A DNA stretch of 8,056 nt, taken from assembly GCA_021841985.1 (NCBI GenBank), contig JAKCCP010000415.1, forward strand, positions 1 to 8,056, given 5' to 3'. The DNA comes from Pseudomonadota bacterium (GTDB lineage Bacteria > Pseudomonadota > Alphaproteobacteria > Acetobacterales > Acetobacteraceae). Positions 1 to 6,236 of this stretch are shown piece by piece. Position numbers and translations under genes: made by a program. A model generated the notes under the pieces. That model saw only the letters and a list, made by a program, of their open reading frames with translations. It did not search any database and was not told the DNA's origin. The stretch's first letter is position 1, and every line of letters starts with the position of its first letter.

Positions 1-14
1 CCCCGTTTTTCTTG

Positions 15-1793
15 TTACTCTCCCGCCAGCGCCGAAAACACATCGCCCGATGGCGCCTGGCCGAGGATATGGGCGCGGTGCCAGAGCGCGTAAAATAGCA
101 GCGTCCACGCCGCCTGTCCCTCGTGCCGCCCTCCTGCCGCGCGGAACAGGGCGCGGACGCGCTCGGGGTCGGCGATTTCGGCGATGCCCGGCGCTTGCGC
201 GACCAGGGCGCCGAGCCGGGCGCCGTCTTCCGCGATCCAGGCGCCGACCGGCACCGTGAACCCCTGCTTCCTGGCAAAGGGCCGCGCCGCTTTCTGATGC
301 GCAGCGAGCCAAGCGCGGAGCAGGTATTTCCCCATGCCGTTCCGCAGTTTCAGCCGGTCCGGCAGACGAAACACCGCGTCCGCGACGCCGCGATCGAGAA
401 ACGGCGTGCGTCCCTCGACGCCGTGCGCCATCAGGCAGCGATCGAGCTTGAGCAGAAGATCGTTCGGCAGCCATTCGGCGATGTCGCTCGCCTGCGCCGC
501 CATCAGGCGGGTGCGGCCGGGGCTCGCGGCGGCGGCCTCGGCGGCGGCGATGCCGTCGCGCCAGGCGCCCGAGCGCTGGCGCAGAACGCCGGGGACGCGG
601 TCGAAAATCCCCCGCCCGCGCATCACCCGCCCGCCCAGCCACCAGGGGCGCATGGCGCTGCGATAGCGGCCATAGCCGGCCAGAATCTCGTCCCCGCCCT
701 CGCCCGAGAGCACCACCTTGACGACGCCGCGCGCGGCGCGGCCGAGGAACCAGGTCGGGATGATGGCGAAATCGGCCGCCGGGTCGTCCATCGCGGCGAC
801 GATCTCGGGCAGATGGCGCCAGACCATGGCGCGCGAAATCTCCACCGCCTCATGCCGCGCGCCGACCGCGCGCGCCAGAATCCGCGCCGCTTCCCGCTCG
901 TCCGCCGCCCCCTCGACATCGAACCCGGCGGTGAAAGCGAGCACCGGCGCGCTATCGAGCCGGGCCATCACCGTGAGCAAGGCGGCGCTATCGATCCCGC
1001 CGGAGAGAAAGAGGCCATAGGGCACGTCGCTCCGCTGATGGAGGGCGACGGATTCGGTGAGCGCGGCATCGAGCCGGGCCAGCGCTTGCGCCTCGTCGAT
1101 CTCCTCCGGCCCGCCGGCCGGCAGCGCCGGGGCATGGTGGCGCTCGATCACGTGGCCCTCGGCGGCGACCAGGATTTCTCCCGGCAGAACACGCTGGATG
1201 CCGGGATAGATCGTCGCGGCGCCGGTGGTGAATTGGAGTTGGAGAAGCTCCTCGCGGCTATCCGGGGCGACGGCGCGGGGTTTGCTGCCGGCGGCGAGCA
1301 GCGCCCGCGGCTCGGAGGCGAAAGTCAGCCCCTCCGGCCCCTGCGCGACATAGAGCGGCTTGATCCCGAACGGGTCGCGGGCGAGGACGAGGCGGCGGGT
1401 GGCGCGGTCATGGAGGGCGATCGCATACATCCCGCGCAACGCATCGACGAAGCGAAGCCCATCCTTGCGCCAGAGATGGAGCGGCGGCTCACAATCGCTC
1501 GCGGTCGCGAACTGCGCCGGCGGGTTGCCCTGGCCGAGGGCTGCGCGCAATTCGCGGTAATTATAGATCTCGCCATTGGCGACCAAAGTCGCGGCCCCCG
1601 CGTGGAGCGGCTGGCGCCCGCCGGCGAGATCGATGATCGCGAGCCTGGTCTGGACAAGCCCGACCCGCCCGGCGATCTCCTCGCCCATGCCGTCCGGCCC
1701 GCGATGGGCGAGGGAGGCGGCAAGGCGCGCGAGAAACCCCGGCTCCGGCGCCGGCGCGTCGGCGGCCGCTTGCACACCGGCGATGCCGCACAT
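15..1793 (-). CDS. asnB: Asparagine synthetase B, glutamine-hydrolysing
   Basis: This cytoplasmic enzyme makes asparagine from aspartate, ATP and glutamine. The 592-residue product has both family domains. The N-terminal class II glutaminase domain (about 1-200) starts Met-Cys-Gly-Ile-Ala-Gly, with Cys2 as nucleophile, RGPD at 31-34 and NGEIYNY at 73-79. The C-terminal synthetase domain has the ATP-pyrophosphatase loop SGGIDS at 264-269, SGEGGDE at 363-369 and EGRTPFLD at 460-467. The frame stays open upstream to an ATG at 1868, but I chose 1793 because Cys2 must become the N-terminal residue after Met removal; a GGGGCAGG stretch lies just upstream. Length is normal (550-650) and no key residue is missing. 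The gene is divergent from ygfZ. Relatives of this family also amidate sugars in polysaccharide clusters, but no such genes are nearby, so asparagine synthesis is the simplest reading. The family is certain; the substrate is inferred. Confidence 0.95.
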   Translation of the reverse strand: MCGIAGVQAAADAPAPEPGFLARLAASLAHRGPDGMGEEIAGRVGLVQTRLAIIDLAGGRQPLHAGAATLVANGEIYNYRELRAALGQGNPPAQFATASDCEPPLHLWRKDGLRFVDALRGMYAIALHDRATRRLVLARDPFGIKPLYVAQGPEGLTFASEPRALLAAGSKPRAVAPDSREELLQLQFTTGAATIYPGIQRVLPGEILVAAEGHVIERHHAPALPAGGPEEIDEAQALARLDAALTESVALHQRSDVPYGLFLSGGIDSAALLTVMARLDSAPVLAFTAGFDVEGAADEREAARILARAVGARHEAVEISRAMVWRHLPEIVAAMDDPAADFAIIPTWFLGRAARGVVKVVLSGEGGDEILAGYGRYRSAMRPWWLGGRVMRGRGIFDRVPGVLRQRSGAWRDGIAAAEAAAASPGRTRLMAAQASDIAEWLPNDLLLKLDRCLMAHGVEGRTPFLDRGVADAVFRLPDRLKLRNGMGKYLLRAWLAAHQKAARPFARKQGFTVPVGAWIAEDGARLGALVAQAPGIAEIADPERVRALFRAAGGRHEGQAAWTLLFYALWHRAHILGQAPSGDVFSALAGE

Positions 1794-1934
1794 CAGCGCC
1801 TGCCCCGCCCGAGGGCGCGCGGGGCGGGGCGGAAACTCCGCGAACGCAACTGCTCCATACCCCTCCATCCCTTATTTTCGCCGCCAAGGCCAGAGGACGC
1901 CCGGCAGGGCTTGCCGCCCCTCGCATCGCCGCCC

Positions 1935-2017
1935 ATGTTTTCGCTCATGACCCCATGTTTTCGACCATGACCCCCATGCTTTCGACCATGACCCCCAGGT
2001 TTTCGACCATGACACAG
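1935..2017 (+). repeat. Four tandem copies of a ~21-bp unit across the ygfZ start
   Basis: Four direct repeats lie head to tail: 1935-1954 (20 nt), 1955-1975, 1976-1996 and 1997-2017 (21 nt each). The core of each is TTTTCG, then ACC (CTC in copy 1), then ATGACCCC, with CTTTCG in copy 3 and ATGACACAG ending copy 4. Copies 1-3 begin with ATG; copy 4 begins with AGG. Copies 2-4 are in frame with ygfZ and would encode heptads of the form MFSTMTP. Copy 1 is one base short and so out of frame. Copy 4 contains the preferred ygfZ start codon at 2009, with its AGG 9 nt upstream as a possible weak ribosome-binding site. The array sits in the divergent asnB-ygfZ spacer, so it could also act as a binding-site array. 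The repeat is directly visible; any function is unknown. Confidence 0.9.
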
Positions 2018-2815
2018 ATCGCCGAGCTTCCCGAACGCGGCGTGATCACCCTCGCCGGCGCCGATCGCGTCGCCTTTCTCCAGGGCCTGGTCTCCAACGA
2101 CGTCGCTCTGGCGGCGCCCGGACAGGCGGTGTTCGCCGCCCTCCTCACCCCGCACGGCCGCTGGCTCGCCGATTTCCTGATTTTTTCCGATGGCGAGCGG
2201 CTTCTGCTGGATTGCGCGCGGGCGCAAATCCCTGATCTCCTCCGCCGCCTCGGGCGTTATCGGCTGCGCATGGCGGTGACGCTGGCCGAGGCGGGCCCGG
2301 AATGGCGCGTCCATGCCGCCTGGGACGGGCCGGCGCCGCCGTTTCCCGCCGCTGTCCTCGCCGCCGCCGATCCGCGCCATCCGCGGGCCGGAACCCGCCT
2401 CCTGAGCCCGGCGCCGCTGGCGACCAACGCGAGCCCCGATTCCTGGGACGCGCATCGCCTCCTTCTCGGCATCCCCGATGGCCCGCGTGACCTGGAGGCG
2501 GAAAAGACCCTGCTCCTTGAGGCCCGCTATGACGAGTTCGGGGCGATTTCCTGGGCCAAAGGCTGCTACATGGGCCAGGAGCTGACCGCCCGCACCCGCT
2601 ATCGCGGCCTGGTCAAGCGCCGCCTCGTCCCGGTCGGGATCGAGGGGCCGTGCCCGCCCCCCGGCACCGCCATCCTCGCCGACGGCGAGGAGATCGGCAC
2701 GCTGCGCTCCGGGCGCGACGGTTTGGCGCTCGCCATGCTCGCCCATCCGCTTGCCGCCGCCGGCCCCTTCACCTGCGCCGCGAGCGCCGTCATCCCCCGC
2801 GCCGATCCGGCATAA
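2009..2815 (+). CDS. ygfZ: YgfZ/GcvT-domain folate-binding protein
   Basis: This belongs to the YgfZ/IBA57 family: tetrahydrofolate-binding proteins related to the glycine-cleavage T protein that support assembly or repair of certain Fe-S enzymes. The 268-residue product has the family signature KGCYMGQE at 184-191, followed by TARTRYRG, with the conserved Cys at 186. The N-terminal part reads LPERGVITLAGADRVAFLQG and then LVSND, typical of the GcvT-like fold. The frame is open upstream to ATGs at 1955, 1967, 1976 and 1988, all inside the tandem repeat. I chose 2009 because homology begins within a few residues of it and because AGG at 1997-1999 is the only nearby Shine-Dalgarno-like element; starting at 1955 would add 18 residues. 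It is divergent from asnB and convergent with nusG. The family call is secure; the start is less so, and the client Fe-S enzymes are unknown. Confidence 0.9.
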   Translation: MTQIAELPERGVITLAGADRVAFLQGLVSNDVALAAPGQAVFAALLTPHGRWLADFLIFSDGERLLLDCARAQIPDLLRRLGRYRLRMAVTLAEAGPEWRVHAAWDGPAPPFPAAVLAAADPRHPRAGTRLLSPAPLATNASPDSWDAHRLLLGIPDGPRDLEAEKTLLLEARYDEFGAISWAKGCYMGQELTARTRYRGLVKRRLVPVGIEGPCPPPGTAILADGEEIGTLRSGRDGLALAMLAHPLAAAGPFTCAASAVIPRADPA

Positions 2816-2823
2816 GAGCGGCG

Positions 2824-2837
2824 GGCGTGAGGACGCC
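2824..2837. terminator. Possible hairpin between convergent ygfZ and nusG
   Basis: The 36-nt gap between the two convergent stops contains a perfect 5-bp stem, GGCGT-GAGG-ACGCC, with a tetraloop. A second short stem, CCGG-ATCGG-CCGG, follows at 2836-2848. Position suggests a shared bidirectional terminator, but neither strand shows a clear run of U after the stem, so it may be weak or simply a product of GC-rich sequence. Confidence 0.3.
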
Positions 2838-2851
2838 GGATCGGCCGGGTT

Positions 2852-3382
2852 TCAGGCTTTCTCGACCTGGCTGTATTCAAGATCGACCGGGGTTGCGCGG
2901 CCGAAGATCGAGACGCTGACCTTGACCCGGCCCTTCTCCTCGTCCACCTCCTCGACCGTGCCGTTGAAGCTGGTGAACGGCCCGTCGGCGACGCGCACAT
3001 TCTCGCCGACCTCGAACAGCACCGCCGGGCGCGGATGTTCGGCGCCCTCCTTGGTCTGTGTCATCACCCGCTCGGCCTCGGCGTCGCTGATCGGGCTCGG
3101 GCGCAGCCGGCCGCCGAGGAACCCGGTCACCTTCGGCGTGTCCTTGACGAGATGCCAGGCCTCGTCCGTAAGCTCCATGTGGACGAGGACGTAGCCGGGA
3201 AAGAATTTCCGCTCGGCGTTGACCTTCTGGCCGCGCCGCAGCTCGACCACCTCCTCGGCGGGGACGAGAATCTCGCCGAACTGATCGGCAAGCCCCTTCT
3301 GCGCCGCCTGCTCCTTGATCTGCTGGGCGATTTTCTTCTCGAAACCGGAATAGACATGCACCACGTACCAGCGCTTGGCCAT
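2852..3382 (-). CDS. nusG: Transcription termination/antitermination factor NusG
   Basis: NusG binds the RNA polymerase clamp, affects elongation and pausing, and links transcription to Rho and to the ribosome through S10. The 176-residue product has the NGN domain (about 4-110, starting [13 protein letters not shown], with FFPGYVLV at 60-67 and VTGFLGG at 85-91) and a C-terminal KOW domain (about 125-157, ending in [19 protein letters not shown]). The length is normal. An in-frame ATG at 3403 would add seven residues. A strong GGAGG at 3390-3394, 7 nt before the ATG at 3382, and the usual MAKRWYVVH beginning fix the start at 3382. It lies 58 nt after secE on the same strand, so the two are probably co-transcribed. 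Unusually, its downstream neighbour is the convergent ygfZ rather than rplK. Confidence 0.97.
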   Translation of the reverse strand: MAKRWYVVHVYSGFEKKIAQQIKEQAAQKGLADQFGEILVPAEEVVELRRGQKVNAERKFFPGYVLVHMELTDEAWHLVKDTPKVTGFLGGRLRPSPISDAEAERVMTQTKEGAEHPRPAVLFEVGENVRVADGPFTSFNGTVEEVDEEKGRVKVSVSIFGRATPVDLEYSQVEKA

Positions 3383-3440
3383 CACGCAACCTCCATTCCG
3401 CAACGCTCAGTCATGCCGCCCTGCCGCCGCATCCGCGCGC

Positions 3441-3635
3441 TCACCCGCCAAACCCGAACAAAACCTTGACCCCGAGCCCGACCACCTGATCGATCACGAA
3501 GAAGAACAGCGCCGCCAGCGCCGCCAGCGCGACGACGAGGGCGGTGGTGATCACCGTCTCGCGGCGGGTGGGCCAGGTGACCCTGCCGCCCTCGATGCGC
3601 ACCTCGCGCAGAAACTTCGCCGGATTGACCGCCAC
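3441..3635 (-). CDS. secE: Preprotein translocase subunit SecE
   Basis: SecE is the small essential clamp subunit of the SecYEG channel in the inner membrane. The product is 64 residues: a basic amphipathic N-terminal helix with the family motif (KFLREVRIEGGRVTWPTRRET, residues about 7-27), then one transmembrane helix (about 28-54, rich in A, L, V and F). This is the short single-helix form usual outside the enteric bacteria. The frame is open back through tRNA-Trp to 3776, which cannot be real. Usable starts are ATG 3659, ATG 3644 and GTG 3635. I prefer GTG 3635, giving MAVNPAKFLREV, because family members begin there and a GGGG run at 3646-3649 sits 10 nt upstream. ATG 3644 would have that run directly against it. 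The tRNA-Trp-secE-nusG order is a conserved arrangement that supports the call. Confidence 0.9.
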   Translation of the reverse strand: MAVNPAKFLREVRIEGGRVTWPTRRETVITTALVVALAALAALFFFVIDQVVGLGVKVLFGFGG

Positions 3636-3697
3636 GCCACCCATTCCCCTTGTCACCATACCCGACGCGCGAGGCCGGCACCACGCCGTTCCCGCAT

Positions 3698-3716
3698 CAC
3701 GCCGCCGCGCGGCGTG
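3698..3716 (-). other. Hairpin at the 3' end of tRNA-Trp
   Basis: There is a perfect 8-bp inverted repeat, CACGCCGC and GCGGCGTG, separated by 3 nt. In the minus-strand transcript it begins within the encoded CCA of tRNA-Trp, so it occupies the start of the trailer leading to secE. It could mark 3'-end processing of the tRNA or partly attenuate secE-nusG transcription. No U run follows it, so it is not a standard terminator. Confidence 0.35.
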
Positions 3717-3791
3717 GCAGGGGTGGAGGGTCTCGAACCCCCAGCCTCCGGTTTTGGAGACCGGCGCTCTAGCCAATTGAGCTACACCCCT
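3715..3791 (-). tRNA. trpT: tRNA-Trp (anticodon CCA)
   Basis: The minus-strand sequence folds as a complete 77-nt tRNA including encoded CCA. The acceptor stem is AGGGGTG with CACCCCT. The D arm is GCTC/GAGC. The anticodon stem is CCGGT/ACCGG around loop CTCCAAA, which gives anticodon CCA. The T arm is GGGGG/CCCTC around TTCGAGA, with one G-U pair. The discriminator is G, as expected for tryptophan tRNAs. It lies 79 nt upstream of the preferred secE start, a well-conserved location. A consensus-like promoter lies just upstream. Confidence 0.97.
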
Positions 3792-3810
3792 CCGCGCCGC
3801 GCGAAGGCGC

Positions 3811-3839
3811 TAGACACAATGCGGCGCGCCCCATGTCAA
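3811..3839 (-). promoter_or_regulatory. Sigma-70-type promoter for tRNA-Trp-secE-nusG
   Basis: On the minus strand a perfect -35 hexamer TTGACA (3839-3834) is followed after 17 nt by TGTCTA (3816-3811) as the probable -10, a weak match. Transcription would start near 3804, about 13 nt before the mature 5' end of tRNA-Trp. The -35 overlaps the stop codon of the upstream exporter gene. Exact consensus at -35, ideal spacing and position before a stable-RNA gene make this a good candidate, although the -10 is imperfect. Confidence 0.55.
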
Positions 3840-4807
3840 GAGCTTCCGCCGGCTTTCCCCGCGCTCATGCCACCCATGGGGGCACCCGTGGGGGCGCCCG
3901 TGGGGCGCGTCGGCCGGGCGACGAGGGCCACCCCGCCCGCCGCCAGCGCCATCCCGAGCCAGGCGAACGGCGGAATCCCCTCCCCGGTCAAGAGCCAGGC
4001 GATCACCGCCGCCGCCGGCGGGACGAGGAAAAACAGCGCCGACACCCGCGCGACCGCCCCCCGCCGGATCATCGCCAGCAGCAGGCTGACGGCGACCAGC
4101 GAATTGGCGAACACGAGATAGCCGAGCGCGCCAAGGAGCGGCGCCGTCCAGCGCACCCGCATCGGCTCGAGGGCCACGGCGAAGGCCAGCGTCACCGCGA
4201 ATCCGACCGCGTATTGCACGGTAATCGCGCTGAGCGGGTGATGCGCCGGGCCGGTGCGTTTTTCATAGAGCGTCCCCGCCGTCATCCCGGCGAGCGCGAG
4301 CCCGGCCCAGAACAGCCCCGCCGCCGTCACCTGCGCGACCCCGGCGCGCGAGACGATCACCACCACCGTCCCGACCAGCCCGAGCGCGAGCCCGAGCCAG
4401 TGCCGCGAGCCGACCGCGCCGCCGGTGACACGCGGGGCGAGGAGCGCGACCAGAATCGGTTGCAGCGAGGTGATCAGCGCGAGCCCGCCGGCGGAGAGGC
4501 CGAATTCCTCGGAGAGATAGCAGCCGGCGAAATAGCCGAACTGGATGAGCAGCCCGACGACACAAAGATCCCGCCATTCCCGCCCGCGTGGCCGGCGCGG
4601 CCGCCAGAACGCGATCGCCGGGGCGAGAAACGCCAGCACCAGCGCGTAGCGGAGGGCGAGAAAGGTCAGCGGATCGGCATAAGCGAGCCCGATCTTGATG
4701 CAGATGAAGCCCGAGGACCACAGCACCAGGAACACCACCGGGGCGAGCAGGAAGGGATCGAACGCGACCCTCCCGGTGGATAGCGTCGGCGCCGTGGGCG
4801 GCCCCAT
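3836..4807 (-). CDS. DMT-superfamily (EamA) membrane transporter
   Basis: This is an inner-membrane protein of the drug/metabolite transporter superfamily, whose members mostly export small metabolites or amino acids; the substrate cannot be read from sequence. The 323-residue product shows about ten hydrophobic segments in two EamA-like halves (about 20-155 and 165-298). The first helix has the family-typical LVLWSSGFICIKIGL (29-41 region), and the first half has SAGGLALITSLQPILVALLA (105-124). The second half ends in LGMALAAGGVALVAR. A Gly/Pro-rich tail follows, including a short 12-nt duplication that encodes TGAP twice. The frame is open to 4906, but that extension is tRNA-Gly read as protein. 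ATG 4807 is the first start after the tRNA and the only ATG before helix 1. It lies 6 nt from the tRNA 3' end, leaving no room for a separate ribosome-binding site. Confidence 0.88.
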   Translation of the reverse strand: MGPPTAPTLSTGRVAFDPFLLAPVVFLVLWSSGFICIKIGLAYADPLTFLALRYALVLAFLAPAIAFWRPRRPRGREWRDLCVVGLLIQFGYFAGCYLSEEFGLSAGGLALITSLQPILVALLAPRVTGGAVGSRHWLGLALGLVGTVVVIVSRAGVAQVTAAGLFWAGLALAGMTAGTLYEKRTGPAHHPLSAITVQYAVGFAVTLAFAVALEPMRVRWTAPLLGALGYLVFANSLVAVSLLLAMIRRGAVARVSALFFLVPPAAAVIAWLLTGEGIPPFAWLGMALAAGGVALVARPTRPTGAPTGAPMGGMSAGKAGGSS

Positions 4808-4813
4808 GGCTGG

Positions 4814-4887
4814 TGGAGCGGGTGAGGGGAATCGAACCCCCGTAACCAGCTTGGAAGGCTGGGGCTCTACCATTGAGCTACACCCGC
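4814..4887 (-). tRNA. glyT: tRNA-Gly (anticodon UCC)
   Basis: The minus-strand sequence folds as a 74-nt tRNA with encoded CCA. The acceptor stem is GCGGGTG with CACCCGC. The D arm is GCTC/GAGC. The anticodon stem is CCAGC/GCTGG around loop CTTCCAA, which gives anticodon TCC. The T arm has loop TTCGATT with a G-U pair at the stem base. The discriminator is U. A second CCA triplet directly follows the first (4811-4813). The EamA transporter start codon lies 6 nt downstream on the same strand, so the two are likely on one primary transcript. I found no convincing -35/-10 pair upstream. Confidence 0.96.
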
Positions 4888-5447
4888 GCACTCGACCCCC
4901 ACGCACCCCACCCGAAACAGCGGCGCCAGCCTCGCGCGCGGAGATCGAATCAAGAGAAAAAACAATGCATTAACCGGCGAGCGAAGTTTTTAGCACCCCC
5001 TGCCCGGGCCGGCAAGGTCCGGTGGGCGGGGCAGTGTTGCGCGCCAAAACGCAACAGCCCATCCTTGGTGCCATCCAGGCCGCGATTCGCAGGGTCTTTT
5101 CCCAACCGTCTTTGGCGTGGAGTGTCGCGTTGTGCCGAGAGATTTCACCCCCGACCCGGCCTGGCAGTTCACCAACCGGACCGGCAAGGTCGCCCCGGAG
5201 CATCGCCGCCTGGCACGCTACGCCACGATGACGGTCGACGAGATTTGTGCCTTGCCGGTGCCGGCGATCGTCGCCGAGACCGCCCATCAGCAAGACGACG
5301 TTCACGGTCGAGAGATCATCAACGGCAAGCCACGTGAAAGCCGGTCCCGCGAGGTCGATCACGTCACGGAATCCCCGTCTGGCGCACGGATCGCGCTGGA
5401 GATCGAACGGAACGACAAGGATCCGTTCGGGTTGGCGTCGTCGATCA
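4888..5447. other. Gene-poor gap between tRNA-Gly and hisA
   Basis: This 560-nt stretch has no gene I recognise. Base composition looks less GC-rich than the flanks, especially 4940-4995, which has runs of A and T such as GAGAAAAAAC and GTTTTTAG. Open frames exist on both strands (plus from about 5117; minus from 4970 into the hisA end), but none matches a family I know. The one with the more GC-rich third positions is listed separately. The promoter of tRNA-Gly should lie in the left part, and the right edge forms the atypical 3' end of hisA. A decayed insertion or a rearrangement scar is a reasonable but unproven explanation. Confidence 0.5.
5035..5056. repeat. Small perfect inverted repeat in the gap
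   Basis: TGTTGCG at 5035-5041 and CGCAACA at 5050-5056 form a perfect 7-bp inverted repeat around an 8-nt spacer (CGCCAAAA). There is no U run on either strand, so a terminator is unlikely. It could be an operator or the remnant of a mobile-element end. It is visible in the sequence, but its function is unknown. Confidence 0.4.
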
Positions 5448-5461
5448 TCACGTTCGGTTAG
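5117..5461 (+). CDS. Weak hypothetical ORF, 114 aa, in the gap
   Basis: I do not recognise this product. The GTG start at 5117 gives 114 residues; the frame is also open further upstream. In its middle (about residues 24-60, including [19 protein letters not shown]) the third codon positions are mostly G or C, as in real genes here. The second half is strongly charged, with no membrane segment or known motif. No clear Shine-Dalgarno precedes the start. It is convergent with hisA and overlaps its last 14 nt. The opposite strand is also open across most of this stretch, so this could be a shadow, a gene fragment or noncoding DNA. I list it because it is the best coding candidate in the gap, not because I am confident it is expressed. 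Confidence 0.22.
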   Translation: MECRVVPRDFTPDPAWQFTNRTGKVAPEHRRLARYATMTVDEICALPVPAIVAETAHQQDDVHGREIINGKPRESRSREVDHVTESPSGARIALEIERNDKDPFGLASSIITFG

Positions 5462-6236
5462 GCGATACTCCAGCAGGGCCACCGGCCAGCGCCGCGAGCG
5501 CCGTCCCGATATCGAGGCGGCCGTCGTAAAGCGCGCGGCCGACGATGACGCCCTCGATGCGGCCGTGGGAGGTTCCCCCTTGGGCGAGGGCGCCGGCGGC
5601 ATGGGCCAGGGCGATCAGGTCGTCTGCCCCCGCCACCCCCCCGGAGGCGATCACCGGAACGGAGAGCCGGGCCGCCAGCGCCGCCGTCGCTTCGACATTG
5701 ACGCCGGCGAGCATGCCGTCGCGGCCGATATCGGTGAAGATGATCGCGGCGATCCCGGCCTCCTGGACGCGGAGCGCGAGGTCTTCTGCGCGGAGGGTCG
5801 AGGTCTCGGCCCAGCCCTCGGTCGCGACCAGCCCGTCGCGGGCATCGATGCCGACCGCGATGCGGCCGGGAAACGCCCGCGCGGCGTCACGCACCAGGCC
5901 TGGGTTCTTGACCGCCGCACTCCCCAGAATGACGCGCGCGATGCCGAGCGAAAGCCAGCGCTCGATCGCCGCGAGATCGCGTATCCCGCCGCCGAGCTGC
6001 ACCGGCACACGGCTCGCCGTCAGAATGGCCGCGACCGCCTCGGCGTTCACCGCGCGGCCGGCGAAGGCGCCGTTGAGATCGACGACATGGAGCCAGCGGC
6101 AGCCGGCGTCCTGGAAGGCGCGGGCCGGCGCCACCGGATCCTCGGCATAGACCGTCGCCTCCGCCATCGCGCCGCGCCTCAAGCGCACGCACGCCCCGTC
6201 CTTGAGGTCGATCGCCGGATAGAGGGTCAGCGTCAT
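5448..6236 (-). CDS. hisA: HisA, ProFAR isomerase of histidine synthesis
   Basis: HisA is a cytoplasmic (beta/alpha)8 barrel that performs the Amadori rearrangement of ProFAR to PRFAR, the substrate of HisF-HisH. The 262-residue product has the catalytic Asp10 ([10 protein letters not shown]), VVDLNGAF at 51-58, the phosphate loop GGGIR at 82-86, the second catalytic Asp131 (GIDARDG), FTDIGRDGM at 167-175, SGGV at 198-201 and IVGRALYDG at 231-239. The ATG at 6236 overlaps the stop of the GNAT gene by 4 bp (ATGA), so translation is probably coupled. Family members are usually about 240-250 residues and end soon after the ALAAL helix. Here a tail ([11 protein letters not shown]) follows, written with GGA, GTA, CCT and CGA codons that are uncommon in this window. 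hisF, the usual next gene, is absent. The catalytic core is intact, so activity is expected. Confidence 0.96.
   Translation of the reverse strand: MTLTLYPAIDLKDGACVRLRRGAMAEATVYAEDPVAPARAFQDAGCRWLHVVDLNGAFAGRAVNAEAVAAILTASRVPVQLGGGIRDLAAIERWLSLGIARVILGSAAVKNPGLVRDAARAFPGRIAVGIDARDGLVATEGWAETSTLRAEDLALRVQEAGIAAIIFTDIGRDGMLAGVNVEATAALAARLSVPVIASGGVAGADDLIALAHAAGALAQGGTSHGRIEGVIVGRALYDGRLDIGTALAALAGGPAGVSPNRT

Noticed and set aside
123..1970. 615-aa plus-strand open frame opposite asnB
   Set aside because: It is antisense to a fully conserved asparagine synthetase and has the Arg/Pro/Ala/Gly-rich make-up of a GC-rich shadow frame.
1935..2017. Tandem repeats as a possible CRISPR array
   Set aside because: The units are directly adjacent with no spacers and there are no cas genes.
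1793..2746. 317-aa minus-strand open frame opposite ygfZ
   Set aside because: It is a shadow of ygfZ, which carries the full family signature. Only the last 21 codons, outside ygfZ, were kept as a weak leader-peptide idea.
3645..3776. Long N-terminal extension of SecE beginning MARAPVSKTGGWGFE
   Set aside because: It is a translation of tRNA-Trp and its trailer; SecE homology starts only near residue 48 of that frame.
3872..3907. Short GC-rich 12-nt duplication near the transporter C-terminus
   Set aside because: It encodes a small Thr-Gly-Ala-Pro duplication in a low-complexity tail and is too minor to be a separate feature.
3833..4783. 316-aa plus-strand open frame opposite the transporter
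   Set aside because: It is very rich in Arg, Glu, Pro and Gly with no domain, as expected for the antisense of a GC-rich membrane protein gene.
4808..4906. N-terminal extension of the transporter containing SSMVEPQPSKLVTGVRF
   Set aside because: This is tRNA-Gly read as protein, a well-known false extension; the tRNA fold is complete.
4970..5602. 210-aa minus-strand open frame across the gap and the hisA end
   Set aside because: Its first part overlaps hisA in another frame and it has no recognisable motif. Third positions are less GC-rich than in the opposite frame. I could not support it as a gene.
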